From Erythrobacter colymbi (GTDB lineage Bacteria > Pseudomonadota > Alphaproteobacteria > Sphingomonadales > Sphingomonadaceae), in NCBI RefSeq assembly GCF_002155685.1, contig NZ_MUYK01000008.1, positions 32,873 to 96,872 of the forward strand: 64,000 nt of DNA, in the 5' to 3' direction. Shown here one piece after another: positions 1 to 9,259 of the stretch. The position numbers and the translations under genes are program-made. Position 1 is the first letter of the stretch. Every line of letters begins with the position of its first letter. A model generated the notes under the pieces. It had not been told where the DNA came from. It saw nothing but the letters and a program-made list of their open reading frames with translations, and did not search any database.

Positions 1-953
1 TGCTCGGCCCTGAGGCGCGAGGCGATGCGGCCGAGGCCTTCCTGCGGTTCGAGCTTGCCGGGCTTGAGGTCGAGCGCGGCGCGATAGAACCGCTCGGCCA
101 GCTCCAGCTCGCCCTCGCCCTCGCGGCACAGGCCGATGTTGAACAGGATGGTGATGCTCTGCGGATTGCTCGCCTCGAGCGCTGCGAAGGCGCGGCAGGC
201 CCCTGCCACATCGTTCTTGGTGAGGCGCAGCGCAGCCTTGAACGCACTCTGGTCCGCCTTGCTCATCCCCTCGCGGCTTTCGAGCACGCGGATCGCCTCG
301 GCACGGTATTCGGGCGCGAGATCGTGGCGCACCGCATCGGCAAAGCCGCGCGCCAGTTCCTCGACCATCGAATCGACCGAGGGGCTGCCCTTCTCGTCCT
401 TGCAGAAGCGGCGGCCGGTGGTGGCGGTGTCGCCCTTGGCATAGAGCAGATCGCCCTCGCGCGCGACGAGGCGCACCTCGGGCCGCAAGGTCACCTCGCG
501 CATCCGGCAGGGGTAGGTGACGGTCTTCTTCTCGCTGCACTTGCCGCGGTCGTCGCGGGCGGCGCATTCCTCGACATCCTTGGTGCCGTCGTCGCGGTCG
601 CGCCATTCGACCTCGGCGATCCCGCGCATCACCGCATCGGGGCCGGCCTGCGCGGCGGGGGCCTGCGGGTTGCCATCGTAGGTGTAGCTGTCACCGAAAG
701 CGGGCGCGGTAAAGGTCAGGGCGAAATAGGGCTGCCCCTCAATCACAGCAGAGCGCAAGGCGCTGTCGATGGCAAAAGCCAGCCGCTCGCCCCCGCGCCC
801 CGAAAAGTCGGCAATCGCGATCGAGCGCGCGCGCGAAGGCGCATCGGTTCCGGCAGCATAAATGCCGGCAACGGGAAGCGTCTCGGCCTGCACACCCGAA
901 GCGCCTAAGACCGCCGCCGCACAGAACACGGCACTGCGCACACCCGGCCGCAT
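1..953 (-). CDS. Secreted TPR-like protein of unknown function (3' end outside window)
   Basis: An open frame runs from ATG at 953 to the window edge without a stop, so the C-terminus is missing. The first 24 or so residues look like a signal peptide (hydrophobic VFCAAAVLGASGVQA). The mature protein begins with a segment containing IADFSGRGGERLAFAID, loosely like the CsgG/LpoB-type lipoprotein fold. It carries several cysteines in its middle. Near the edge is a tetratricopeptide-like stretch with ILFNIGLCREGEGELELAER, followed by FYRAALDLKPGKLEPQEGL. The start overlaps the stop of the upstream membrane gene by one base (TGATG), so the two are probably translationally coupled. I infer a periplasmic role; the function is not recognised. 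Confidence 0.75.
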   Translation of the reverse strand, partial: MRPGVRSAVFCAAAVLGASGVQAETLPVAGIYAAGTDAPSRARSIAIADFSGRGGERLAFAIDSALRSAVIEGQPYFALTFTAPAFGDSYTYDGNPQAPAAQAGPDAVMRGIAEVEWRDRDDGTKDVEECAARDDRGKCSEKKTVTYPCRMREVTLRPEVRLVAREGDLLYAKGDTATTGRRFCKDEKGSPSVDSMVEELARGFADAVRHDLAPEYRAEAIRVLESREGMSKADQSAFKAALRLTKNDVAGACRAFAALEASNPQSITILFNIGLCREGEGELELAERFYRAALDLKPGKLEPQEGLGRIASRLRAE

Positions 954-1957
954 CACACCATCACCCGCAGCGCCATCGCGACGGTGCTCTTGTTGTAGAC
1001 CTGCGTCAGCCGCACCAGCATCAGCGCTGCCTTGTTCTCGACCTGCAGGGGCATGGCGGAAATTTCGGTCACGAGGTTCTCCGGCGAGGTGCGCACGAGA
1101 TCGGCATGGCACACGACATTGCAGATGCCCGGCAGCAGATCGACCACCTTCTGCGGATCGAGCTTGGCCAGCAGCAGCAGCAGATCGGGATCGAGCGGGG
1201 CGGCCGAGCGGCTGACATTGCCGAGCGCCTTCACCGCCGTGTCCAGCGTGTGCTCGCCCACGATGTTGAGCAGCGCGAGTCCCAGCACCAGGCTCTTGGT
1301 CTCGGCCGGGATATCGGTGCGGGCGTCGAGGTGCTTGATCTGCTCGGCCAGCGCCGCCTGCTCCTCCTCGGAGACGTTCTGCATCAGGTTGAAGCAGATG
1401 GCCGGCAGCGCGCCCTTGCAATCGTCGAAGGCGAGGCCGCGCATGATGTCATTGGTGCGGGTCGCGCGTGGAACCGCGCGGGCGCGGTCATAGGCACGGT
1501 CGAGCGCCTGGAGCAGGATCTGGAGAATGAGATTGGGGCCGACCGCCACGTCCTCGTCCCCGATCCGCACGGTGAACAGGCCCGAACGGAACAGCGCCAT
1601 CGCCCCCAGCCCGGCGGTCAGCACATGGAGTTCGTCCGAGAGCCCGAGCTTCTCGGCCGGCACCAGATAGAAGGCGAGCGCCGCCGCCCCGCCATTGACC
1701 GCGATGTAGATGACCCCGGGCCAGCTTGCGAGCGGGGCGAAAGGCCGGTCGCGATAGCGTGCCATCATCTCGGTCGCGCCGACCGCGACACCGACCAGGG
1801 CGGTGAGCAATTGCAACGGATCGACAGGGGCCGGGTTCGCAGGCGAAAACCAGCCGAGCAGCGCCGCCAGCGCGCCCACCAGCACCACAGCAAGCACCCC
1901 TGCCACCACCGCAGGCGGCAGCATCGGTTTCTTCGCCTGTTCGACCGCGTCCATCAT
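953..1957 (-). CDS. Membrane protein of unknown function
   Basis: 334 residues. Hydrophobic segments lie at about residues 15-37, 47-62, 80-100 and 110-128. The remaining two thirds are soluble and mostly helical, with an acidic patch (NVSEEEQAALAEQIKHLDAR). No family is recognised. It is the first gene of a pair with the secreted TPR-like protein downstream (TGATG overlap), and a small cytosolic protein lies 21 bases upstream. The arrangement suggests a membrane anchor working with an exported partner, but that is inference. Confidence 0.75.
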   Translation of the reverse strand: MMDAVEQAKKPMLPPAVVAGVLAVVLVGALAALLGWFSPANPAPVDPLQLLTALVGVAVGATEMMARYRDRPFAPLASWPGVIYIAVNGGAAALAFYLVPAEKLGLSDELHVLTAGLGAMALFRSGLFTVRIGDEDVAVGPNLILQILLQALDRAYDRARAVPRATRTNDIMRGLAFDDCKGALPAICFNLMQNVSEEEQAALAEQIKHLDARTDIPAETKSLVLGLALLNIVGEHTLDTAVKALGNVSRSAAPLDPDLLLLLAKLDPQKVVDLLPGICNVVCHADLVRTSPENLVTEISAMPLQVENKAALMLVRLTQVYNKSTVAMALRVMV

Positions 1958-1978
1958 TCCCCCCCCGAGGCGAAAAGA

Positions 1979-2344
1979 CTACATCTTGGCAATCTGCGAA
2001 TATTTGAACGCGCGCTGGCCGATCGCGGTCAGGATCATGCGCTTGTCCTGTCCGTGGCATTCGAGCAGCGCTTCGTCCTGCATGGTCTGCAAGGGGGCTT
2101 CGAGAGCGTCCTGCTCGACCCCCAGTTCCTTGCCGATGGCGTCGACCGTCAGTCCGCCCTTGCGGCCGATCAGATCGAGGATCTGGGTCCAGGCGACGCT
2201 GTCATCGGCGGTTTCGGCCGCCGGTTCTGCCGCTTCGGCTGTGGCGGATTGCTCGGGCCGCAGCGGCGGAACGATGGGCGGGTTGCTGGCCGGATGCTTC
2301 AGAAATTCGGTCGAGCCCTTGGTCGCGCGCTTGAAGATCGACAT
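1979..2344 (-). CDS. Small protein with a winged-helix-like core
   Basis: 121 residues from the ATG at 2344. That start is preferred over an in-frame ATG 48 bases upstream because AAGGAG lies seven bases before it. The N-terminal 45 residues are low-complexity (Pro/Ala/Glu). The C-terminal 70 residues read WTQILDLIGRKGGLTVDAIG then KELGVEQDALEAPLQTM, which has the helix pattern of a winged-helix or MarR-like wHTH domain. Whether it binds DNA or a protein cannot be seen. It precedes the two unknown envelope genes on the same strand. Confidence 0.7.
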   Translation of the reverse strand: MSIFKRATKGSTEFLKHPASNPPIVPPLRPEQSATAEAAEPAAETADDSVAWTQILDLIGRKGGLTVDAIGKELGVEQDALEAPLQTMQDEALLECHGQDKRMILTAIGQRAFKYSQIAKM

Positions 2345-2414
2345 CACATGTCTCCTTCCCACGAGGATAGAGCGCCCTCGGGAAGAATCCAAGCGACTTG
2401 TCGCGCGCTAAGGC

Positions 2415-4205
2415 TTAGCCCGCGGGCTTCGCCTGAGGCTCGACCACGCGCAGGTGCAGCTCGCGAAGCGCCCGCGGCTCGGCCGGGGACGGTGCGCCCA
2501 TCAGCAGGTCCTCGGCGCGCTGGTTCATCGGGAAGAGCGAGATTTCGCGCAGGTTCTTCGCGCCGCACAGCAGCATGATGATCCGGTCGACGCCCGCAGC
2601 CATCCCCCCGTGCGGCGGCGCGCCGTACTGGAAGGCGCGGTACATCCCGCCGAAGCGCTCCTCGACATCCGCCTTGGACAGGCCGACGATCTCGAAGGCC
2701 TTCACCATCGTCTCGGGCTTGTGGTTGCGGATCGAGCCGGATGCAATCTCGTAGCCGTTGCAAACGAGATCGTACTGGAACGCCTTGATGGTGAGCGGGT
2801 CCTGCCCCTCCAGCGCCTCGATCCCGCCCTGCGGCATCGAGAAGGGGTTGTGGCTGAAGTCGACCTTCTTCTCGTCCTCGTTCCATTCGTAGAACGGGAA
2901 GTCGACGATCCAGCACAGCTCGAAGCGGCTCTCGTCGATGAGGCCCAGCTCCTCGCCCACGCGAATGCGCGCGGCACCGGCGAGCTTGGCGGCGTCGGCT
3001 TCCTTGCCCGCGGCGAAGAACAAGCCGTCGTTCTCGCCAAGGCCGAGCTCGGCATAGAGCTGCGCCATGCGCTCGGGCCCGTGGTTCTTGGCGATCGGGC
3101 CGCCGAATTCGCCGCCCTTGCGGGTCACATAGCCGAGGCCCGCGTAGCCCTCCTTGCGCGCCCAGTCGTTCATGTCGTCGAAGAACTTGCGGCTCTTCTC
3201 GTGGGTCGCGGGCGCGGGGATGACGCGCACGACGCCGCCGCCGCCGACGATCTTTTCGAACAGGCCGAAGCCCGACTGCGTGAAGTGCGAGGAGACGTCG
3301 CTGATGATCAGCGGGTTGCGCAGATCGGGCTTGTCGCTGCCGTACTTCAGCATCGCCTCGTCATAGGGGATGCGCGGGAACTGGCCCGAGGGGGTCACGT
3401 GCTTGTCGCCCGCGAAGGCGGCGAAGGAGCCCTGGACCACGGGCTCCATCGTCTCCCACACTTCTTCCTGGGTGACGAAGCTCATTTCGAGGTCGAGCTG
3501 GTAGAACTCGCCCGGCAGGCGGTCGGCGCGCGGGTCTTCGTCGCGGAAGCAGGGGGCGATCTGGAAGTAGCGGTCGAAGCCCGCGACCATCAGCAGCTGC
3601 TTGTACTGCTGCGGCGCCTGCGGGAGCGCGTAGAACTTGCCCGCATGGATGCGGCTCGGAACGAGGAAGTCGCGCGCGCCTTCAGGGCTCGAAGCGGTGA
3701 GAATGGGCGTCGAGAACTCGTTGAATCCGGCCGCGTTCATGCGGCTGCGCATGTCGGCGATCACCGCCACGCGGGTCATGATGTTCTTGTGCAGCGTCTC
3801 GCGGCGCAGGTCGAGGAAGCGGTACTTCAACCGGATATCCTCGGGGTAAGGCTGCTCGTCGGCGACCGGCATCGGCAGCTCTTCCGCCGCGCTCTGCACG
3901 GTGACACCGCGCGCGAAAACCTCGATCTCGCCGGTTGCAAGGTTGGCGTTGACTGTCCCGGCAGCACGCGCCTTCACCGTCCCCTCGATGGTGACGACGC
4001 TCTCCACGCGCAGGCCCTCAAGCACCGGCAGCGCCGGGCTGTCGGTATCGGCCACAATCTGCGTGATCCCGTAATGATCGCGCAGGTCGACGAACAGCAC
4101 GCCGCCGTGGTCGCGCTTGCGATGGATCCAGCCCGACAGGCGGACGGTCTCGCCGACGTTGCCGGAAGAAAGCTGTGCGCAAGTGTGCGTGCGATAGGGG
4201 TGCAT
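2415..4205 (-). CDS. aspS: Aspartyl-tRNA synthetase
   Basis: 596 residues, the usual length for bacterial AspRS. It joins aspartate to tRNA in the cytosol. An OB-fold anticodon domain (about 1-105) is followed by the class II core. Motif 2 is at about 220-224 (FRDED, then PRADR), the bacterial GAD insertion lies in the middle, and motif 3 is GVDRIIMLL near the C-terminus. The anticodon domain has [10 protein letters not shown] (His33) and Gly83 in [10 protein letters not shown]. The equivalent His/Gly pair in Pseudomonas aeruginosa marks a non-discriminating enzyme that also charges tRNA-Asn. The gene is divergent from rnd, an arrangement usual in Alphaproteobacteria. Confidence 0.97.
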   Translation of the reverse strand: MHPYRTHTCAQLSSGNVGETVRLSGWIHRKRDHGGVLFVDLRDHYGITQIVADTDSPALPVLEGLRVESVVTIEGTVKARAAGTVNANLATGEIEVFARGVTVQSAAEELPMPVADEQPYPEDIRLKYRFLDLRRETLHKNIMTRVAVIADMRSRMNAAGFNEFSTPILTASSPEGARDFLVPSRIHAGKFYALPQAPQQYKQLLMVAGFDRYFQIAPCFRDEDPRADRLPGEFYQLDLEMSFVTQEEVWETMEPVVQGSFAAFAGDKHVTPSGQFPRIPYDEAMLKYGSDKPDLRNPLIISDVSSHFTQSGFGLFEKIVGGGGVVRVIPAPATHEKSRKFFDDMNDWARKEGYAGLGYVTRKGGEFGGPIAKNHGPERMAQLYAELGLGENDGLFFAAGKEADAAKLAGAARIRVGEELGLIDESRFELCWIVDFPFYEWNEDEKKVDFSHNPFSMPQGGIEALEGQDPLTIKAFQYDLVCNGYEIASGSIRNHKPETMVKAFEIVGLSKADVEERFGGMYRAFQYGAPPHGGMAAGVDRIIMLLCGAKNLREISLFPMNQRAEDLLMGAPSPAEPRALRELHLRVVEPQAKPAG

Positions 4206-4383
4206 CTAAACTCTTGTCCTGTTTGCGGCTAAGACGCTAGGGCGCGCTCGCGCGGCGCTGCTCGAAGCATCGGCTCCGTCGTCGGCGCGCTAACAGGGCA
4301 AGCCTCGCACTTTGTCAAGCGGTGCGGGCTTACCGGGATCGATCCCGAGGGCGGCACTCCGCCCGGCAATGCGAAAAGAAGAC

Positions 4384-5592
4384 ATGAAAATCCATCCGCT
4401 GATTACCACCACCGAGGCCCTCTCCGACCTCTGCGACCGCCTCGCGAAGTCCGATTTCGTCGCGGTCGATACCGAATTCATGCGCGAGAACACCTATTGG
4501 CCCGAACTCTGCCTGGTGCAGATCGCCAATACGGAAGAAGCCGCCGCGATCGATCCGATGGCCGACGGGATCGACCTCACGCCGCTGCTCGACCTGATGT
4601 GCAACAACGAGGACGTGCTCAAGGTCTTCCATGCCGGCGGGCAGGATGTCGAGATCATCGTCAACCTCACGGGCAAGACCCCGCACCCGATCTTCGACAC
4701 CCAGATCGCGATGATGGCGATCAGCCAGTCCGAACAGATCGGCTATGCCAACCTCGTCGAGACCTGGGTCGGCCTCACCATCGACAAGGGTGCGCGCTTC
4801 ACCGACTGGAGCCGCCGCCCGCTGACCGAGCGGCAGATCGAATATGCCATCGGCGATGTGACCCACCTCTCCGCGATCTTCCCCAAGATCCTCAAGAAGC
4901 TGATCAAGACCGGGCGCGGCGTGTGGCTGGACGCGGAGATGGAAAAGCTGGCGGACCCCGCCAACTACCTCACCGATCCCAACGTCGCCTGGAAGCGCAT
5001 CCGCCAGCCGGGCCGCAATCCGCAGGTGCTCGGGCGGATGAAGGCGCTCGCCGCATGGCGCGAGGCCGAGGCGCAGCACAAGAACATCCCGCGCGGCCGG
5101 ATCATGCGCGACGAGACCCTCGCCGACATCGCCAGCCATCCGCCCAAGGCGCAGGCCGACCTTGCCAAGGTGCGCGGGCTTTCGGCGGCGTGGAAGGACA
5201 ACGACATCGGCAAGCGGCTGATGAAGGTCCTCGCCGAGGCCGAGCCTCTGCCCAAGAGCGAGATGCCCGAGAAGATCAAGCAGGGCGCACCGCTGGGCAA
5301 GGAAGGCGCGCTCGTCGCGGACCTCCTGAAGCTCCTCCTCAAGATCCGCGCCCGCGAGATCGACGTTGCCCCGCGCCTGCTTACCCGCGCCGACGAGATG
5401 GAAGCGCTCGCCGCGGGCGTGCGCGATCTGCCCGTGCTGCAAGGCTGGCGGTTCGAGGTGTTCGGCAAGGATGCGCTCGACCTCGTCGAGGGCAAGCTCG
5501 CCTTCGCGGTCGAGAAAGGGCGGCTCAAGATGACCCATATCGACGACGTGGTGGTGCCGGAATCCGCGCCCGACACGCTGGCGGCGGAGTGA
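4384..5592 (+). CDS. rnd: Ribonuclease D
   Basis: 402 residues from the ATG at 4384. An upstream in-frame start at 4312 would add 24 residues unlike the family. RNase D is a 3'-5' exoribonuclease that trims tRNA and other stable RNA precursors. The DEDDy exonuclease motifs are visible: FVAVDTEFM (ExoI, D and E), VFHAGGQDVEI (ExoII region) and YAIGDVTHL (ExoIII; Asp plus a downstream residue). A C-terminal HRDC-like helical region follows, with GRNPQVLGRMKALAAWREAE. The gene faces away from aspS across about 180 bases that should hold both promoters. Confidence 0.95.
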   Translation: MKIHPLITTTEALSDLCDRLAKSDFVAVDTEFMRENTYWPELCLVQIANTEEAAAIDPMADGIDLTPLLDLMCNNEDVLKVFHAGGQDVEIIVNLTGKTPHPIFDTQIAMMAISQSEQIGYANLVETWVGLTIDKGARFTDWSRRPLTERQIEYAIGDVTHLSAIFPKILKKLIKTGRGVWLDAEMEKLADPANYLTDPNVAWKRIRQPGRNPQVLGRMKALAAWREAEAQHKNIPRGRIMRDETLADIASHPPKAQADLAKVRGLSAAWKDNDIGKRLMKVLAEAEPLPKSEMPEKIKQGAPLGKEGALVADLLKLLLKIRAREIDVAPRLLTRADEMEALAAGVRDLPVLQGWRFEVFGKDALDLVEGKLAFAVEKGRLKMTHIDDVVVPESAPDTLAAE

Positions 5593-5603
5593 ATAGCCAC
5601 CTC

Positions 5604-5696
5604 CCCGTTCAGGCTGAGCTTGTCGAAGCCCTGCACTTCTTCTCGAACCGAAGCCTGAAGTGAAAAACGGCCCTTCGACAAGCTCAGGGCGAACGG
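5604..5696. repeat. Dispersed palindromic repeat (GAGCTTGTCGAAG type)
   Basis: Inverted repeat between rnd and oxyR. The left arm at 5604-5628 reads ccgttcaggctgagcttgtc plus gaag. The right arm at 5672-5696 is its reverse complement except for a few bases (ccgttcgccctgagcttgtc plus gaag). About 43 bases separate the arms. This arm sequence is a common intergenic repeat in sphingomonad genomes. It could act as a bidirectional terminator or simply be a REP/MITE-like mobile repeat. Confidence 0.85.
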
Positions 5697-5713
5697 ATTA
5701 AGGAGGTAACGCC

Positions 5714-6610
5714 ATGTCCACCTACCTCCCCACCATCAAGCAGCTGCAATACCTCGTGGCGCTTCACGAGCACGGGCATTTCGGCAAGGCGGCGGACGCC
5801 AGCTTCGTCTCGCAATCGACGCTCTCGGCGGGGATCCGCGAGCTTGAATCGCTGCTCGGCGTGACGCTGGTCGAACGCTCGCGCCGCGTGGTGCGCTTTA
5901 CCGCGCTGGGCGAGCAGGTGGTGGCCAAGGCCAATCGGCTTCTGCGCGAGGCGGAGGAGCTCGCCGATCTCGTGCAGGCCTCGGGCAAGCCGCTTTCGGG
6001 CGAATTGCGCATGAGCGTGATCCCGACCATCGCCCCCTTCCTGCTGCCGCGCATCCTGCCCCGGCTGAAGCGGGAGCGCCCCGATCTCAAGCTGATGCTG
6101 CGCGAGGAGACGAGCCACGACGCGCTCGAATCGCTCTCCCACGGGCGGGTCGATTGCGTGCTGCTGGCCCTGCCATTCGACACCGGCGATGCGGCCATTG
6201 CCCATATCGCCGACGACCGCCTGTTCGTGGCCTTCCCGAAGGACGACCCGCGCGATCCGCCCGCCTCGATCAAGCCCGAGATGATCGATCAGGGGCGGCT
6301 GCTGCTGCTGGAGGATGGCCACTGCCTGCGCGACCATGCGCTGGCCGCCTGCAACCGCGCCGAACTGCGCGCCAGCGCGGCGATGATCGGGACGAGCCTG
6401 CACACGCTGGTGCAGCTGGTCGACAATGACCTCGGCCTCACCATGCTCCCCGAAATGGCGCTGCGGGCGGGCATCCTTGCGGGCACCGAAGTGGTCGCAC
6501 GCCCCGTCGACAGTCCCACCGCCAAGCGCGAGATCGTGCTCGCCTGGCGCAAGAACTCCCCGCGCGAGGCCGATTTCCAGCTCCTCGCCGAGGAACTGCG
6601 GGCGGGCTGA
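5714..6610 (+). CDS. oxyR: Hydrogen peroxide-sensing LysR regulator OxyR
   Basis: 298 residues. The N-terminal LysR winged HTH spans about 9-67 (GKAADASFVSQSTLSAGIRE). The substrate-binding domain holds two cysteines nine residues apart, Cys204 and Cys213, in GHCLRDHALAACN. This matches the Cys199-Cys208 pair of E. coli OxyR, which forms a disulfide on peroxide exposure. A strong Shine-Dalgarno (AAGGAGGT) lies seven bases before the start. No catalase or peroxidase gene is adjacent, so any regulon members are elsewhere. It probably activates antioxidant genes; the redox pair makes this assignment fairly firm. Confidence 0.92.
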   Translation: MSTYLPTIKQLQYLVALHEHGHFGKAADASFVSQSTLSAGIRELESLLGVTLVERSRRVVRFTALGEQVVAKANRLLREAEELADLVQASGKPLSGELRMSVIPTIAPFLLPRILPRLKRERPDLKLMLREETSHDALESLSHGRVDCVLLALPFDTGDAAIAHIADDRLFVAFPKDDPRDPPASIKPEMIDQGRLLLLEDGHCLRDHALAACNRAELRASAAMIGTSLHTLVQLVDNDLGLTMLPEMALRAGILAGTEVVARPVDSPTAKREIVLAWRKNSPREADFQLLAEELRAG

Positions 6611-6650
6611 AGCCGTTGGCGCGGCAGGCGAAAGCGGTTAGGCTGCATCC

Positions 6651-7664
6651 ATGACCGCGCCTGACGAGGAGCCCCTCCCCTACCCCGCCGCCCCGAGCCC
6701 GCGCACGGCGGGAGCGGGGTTTCTGCTGGCGATCCTCGCGCTGCTGCTGGGCGGTCTGCTGCTGCTCAACAGCGGATCGCTCGAAGCCTCCTATGCGGGC
6801 ATCGCCTTCATGGGTCTGATCCCCTTCGCGATCGGCGCGCTGATCACGGGCGCGGGGCTACAGATCTATTCGCACTACGGCTGCATCGCCGCGCCGGTGC
6901 TGATCTTCGCCATCATCTTCGCGCTGATGCATTTCACCGGGCAGGAGGGGCTCGTCTGCATCCTGATGGTGCTGCCCCTGTGGCTGGCGGCAGGGCTCGG
7001 CGGCGGGCTGGCGACGTGGATCATCCACCGCCGCCAGCGGCGCGCGGCGCAGGCCGAGGGCACGACCCGGGTGCAGGCATTGGCGCTCGCCGCCCTGCCC
7101 TTCGCGCTGCTTTATGCCGAGGAAGCGAGCCCGCCCGCGTGGGAGGAGCGCAGCGTGGTGCGCCATGTCGATATTGCCGCGAGCGCCGGGGACGTCTGGC
7201 CGCTGCTGCTCTCCATTCCCGCTGTCCGCGAGGACGAGGGGTTAGCCACCTTCACCCACGACATCGCCGGCATCCCCCGACCCGCCGCAGCGCGGCTGGT
7301 GACGCGCGATGGCCGGCTGGTGCGCGAGGGCCGCTGGGGCGGCGCGATCCGCTTCGAGGAGCGCGTCACCACGCTCGAGCCCGGCCGCCGCATCGCATGG
7401 GATTTCGCCTTCCCCGACAATTCGGTGCAGGCCTATACCGACCGGCACATTTCGCCCGACGGCCCGATGCTCAAGATCGCCCGCGGCGGCTATACCCTCA
7501 CCCCGCTGGCGGACGGACGGGTGCGGGTGACGCTTTCCACCACCTACGCGATGCGCAGCCGCCTCGGCTGGTACGCGGCGCTGTGGGGCGAGCAGATGCT
7601 CGGGGATGTCGAGGACAACGTGCTGGCGATCATCAAGGGCCGCGCCGACAAAGCGGGCGCATGA
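6651..7664 (+). CDS. Membrane protein with C-terminal SRPBCC-like domain
   Basis: 337 residues. Four hydrophobic segments occupy roughly residues 20-120, followed by a basic loop (HRRQRRAAQ). Another short hydrophobic piece comes next, then a soluble domain from about 165. The soluble part starts RSVVRHVDIAASAGDVWPLL and continues with strands such as FEERVTTLEPGRRIAWDF, the pattern of polyketide-cyclase/START-like SRPBCC folds that bind hydrophobic ligands. Its stop overlaps the start of the following porin (ATGA), so the two are likely co-expressed. I infer a role in handling a lipid-like or polyketide-like molecule at the inner membrane; the ligand is unknown. Confidence 0.75.
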   Translation: MTAPDEEPLPYPAAPSPRTAGAGFLLAILALLLGGLLLLNSGSLEASYAGIAFMGLIPFAIGALITGAGLQIYSHYGCIAAPVLIFAIIFALMHFTGQEGLVCILMVLPLWLAAGLGGGLATWIIHRRQRRAAQAEGTTRVQALALAALPFALLYAEEASPPAWEERSVVRHVDIAASAGDVWPLLLSIPAVREDEGLATFTHDIAGIPRPAAARLVTRDGRLVREGRWGGAIRFEERVTTLEPGRRIAWDFAFPDNSVQAYTDRHISPDGPMLKIARGGYTLTPLADGRVRVTLSTTYAMRSRLGWYAALWGEQMLGDVEDNVLAIIKGRADKAGA

Positions 7665-8881
7665 TCCTGCCGCTTCGTCCGACCTTGCTTGCCTTCGCGG
7701 GGCTGCTGGCCCCGGCTGCACCCGCGCTGGCCGAGCCTGTCAGCCTCACCCCGCTCGTCAACATCCGCCTGCAGCGCGAGACCGCCGCGCAGGACGATCT
7801 GCCCGAAAGCGCCGAGGCACTGATGGTGCGCCTGCGCGCCGGGGCCGAGGCGAAGGCCGGGCGCTGGAGCGTGAGGGTGGAGGGGCAAGGCAACCTCGCC
7901 ATCGTCGAGGATTACAACAACGGCCTCAACGGCAAGGCCGAGCGGCCGATCGTGCCCGATCCGGAAAACATCGCCCTCTATCAGGGCTTTGTCCGCTACA
8001 CCTCGCCCGCGCTCACAGCCACGCTCGGGCGGCAGGAGATCAGCCTCGACGATGAACGCCTCGTCGGGGTCGCGCCGATCCGGCAGAACGCGCAGACCTT
8101 CGATGCGGCGCGGGTGGTGTGGAAGCCGGCAGCCGATCTCAAGCTCGACGTCAGCTATGCGTGGAGCTTCCGCACCATATGGGGGATCGACGGCACGGGC
8201 GCGCGCCAGCAGGCGGTGGGCGGGGACAAGGTCTTCGTCAATGCCGCGTGGAAGAGCCCGGCAGGCACGCTCACGGGCTTTGCCTACCTCGTCGAGCTCG
8301 ACGAGGCGGCGGTGCAGAACTTCCGGCTCTCCAGCCAGACCTACGGGGTGCGGCTGGCAGGCGCGCAGACAATCGCAGCGAACGCGAGCCTGGGCTACAC
8401 CGCCAGCTACGCGCGCCAGTCGGACTATGGTCGCAACCCCAACGACTATGCCGCCGATTACTTTCAGGCCGAGGGCGCCTTCGAGCATCGCGGGTGGCGG
8501 CTGGCGGCGGGGTTCGAAAGCCTCGGCGCCGATAGCGGTCAGCCCTTCGCCTCGTTCCAGACGCCGCTGTCCTCGGGGGTCAAGTTTCTGGGGCTGATCG
8601 GGCGCTTCCTGCCCACCCCGCCCGATGGCGTGCGCGATTTCAACGCGACCGCCGCGCACAGCTTCCCAAGGGTCGGCCCGTTGCAGAACCTGCGCCTGCA
8701 AGCGGTGTTGCGCCACTTCACCTCGGACCGCAACGCGCGGGTCTACGGCAACGAGGTCGATCTGCTGGCGAGCGCGAAGTGGGGCCGCACCGCGCTCTCG
8801 CTGCGCTATGCCAATTACGTGTCCGAAGGCTTCGGCAGCGATGCCCAGCGACTGCTGGCGCAGGTGGAGTGGGCGCTCTAG
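7661..8881 (+). CDS. Alginate-export-type outer membrane porin
   Basis: 406 residues with a signal peptide ending about residue 24 (PALA|EP). The mature part is rich in alternating hydrophobic/aromatic strands typical of a beta barrel: LMVRLRAGAEAKAGRW, NIALYQGFVRYTSPALTATL, TLGRQEISLDDERLVG, RYANYVSEGFG. The RQEISLDDERLVG motif and the overall length fit the alginate-export/AlgE-like porin family. Many members of that family transport something other than alginate. The start overlaps the stop of the SRPBCC membrane gene by four bases. Substrate unknown. Confidence 0.82.
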   Translation: MILPLRPTLLAFAGLLAPAAPALAEPVSLTPLVNIRLQRETAAQDDLPESAEALMVRLRAGAEAKAGRWSVRVEGQGNLAIVEDYNNGLNGKAERPIVPDPENIALYQGFVRYTSPALTATLGRQEISLDDERLVGVAPIRQNAQTFDAARVVWKPAADLKLDVSYAWSFRTIWGIDGTGARQQAVGGDKVFVNAAWKSPAGTLTGFAYLVELDEAAVQNFRLSSQTYGVRLAGAQTIAANASLGYTASYARQSDYGRNPNDYAADYFQAEGAFEHRGWRLAAGFESLGADSGQPFASFQTPLSSGVKFLGLIGRFLPTPPDGVRDFNATAAHSFPRVGPLQNLRLQAVLRHFTSDRNARVYGNEVDLLASAKWGRTALSLRYANYVSEGFGSDAQRLLAQVEWAL

Positions 8882-8888
8882 CCGCGCC

Positions 8889-9227
8889 TCAGCATTCGGT
8901 CAGCGCGAGGCTCATGGCGAGGGTCGCGCCGATCGCCAAGCGCAGGCTGCGGCGCGGTGGCGGGGGCAGGCGCACGGGGGCCGCGGCGGCGAGCGCGCGG
9001 ATGTCGTAGGTGGCGAGCAAGGTCAGATCGCCGAGCTGGCGCCGTTCCATGTCGCCGACGAGGCCGTGGACGTCCTCCGCCAGCAGCTCCGCATCGCCGA
9101 TCAGCGCCGAGGCGCGGGTGAATTCCCCGCGCGCGATCGCGTCGCGCGCCTCACCCTGAAGCCGGCGCGCGTGATCCGCCAATTGTCCGACATAGTCGCC
9201 CGATCCGGGCTGCGGCTCCGTGTCCAT
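8889..9227 (-). CDS. Small protein of unknown function, C-terminal hydrophobic segment
   Basis: 112 residues from ATG at 9227. The N-terminal 75 residues form a predicted helical hairpin rich in Ala, Arg and Glu (LADHARRLQGEARDAIARGE, then ASALIGDAELLAEDVHGLVG). A proline-rich linker (PVRLPPPPRR) and a hydrophobic C-terminus (LRLAIGATLAMSLALTEC) follow. It may be tail-anchored. No good Shine-Dalgarno is visible. It lies 32 bases downstream of pgsA on the same strand, convergent with the porin, whose stop is seven bases away. Function not recognised. Confidence 0.6.
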   Translation of the reverse strand: MDTEPQPGSGDYVGQLADHARRLQGEARDAIARGEFTRASALIGDAELLAEDVHGLVGDMERRQLGDLTLLATYDIRALAAAAPVRLPPPPRRSLRLAIGATLAMSLALTEC

Positions 9228-9259
9228 AGGAGACGGTGTAACCTGAAGCGCCGCCCGCC

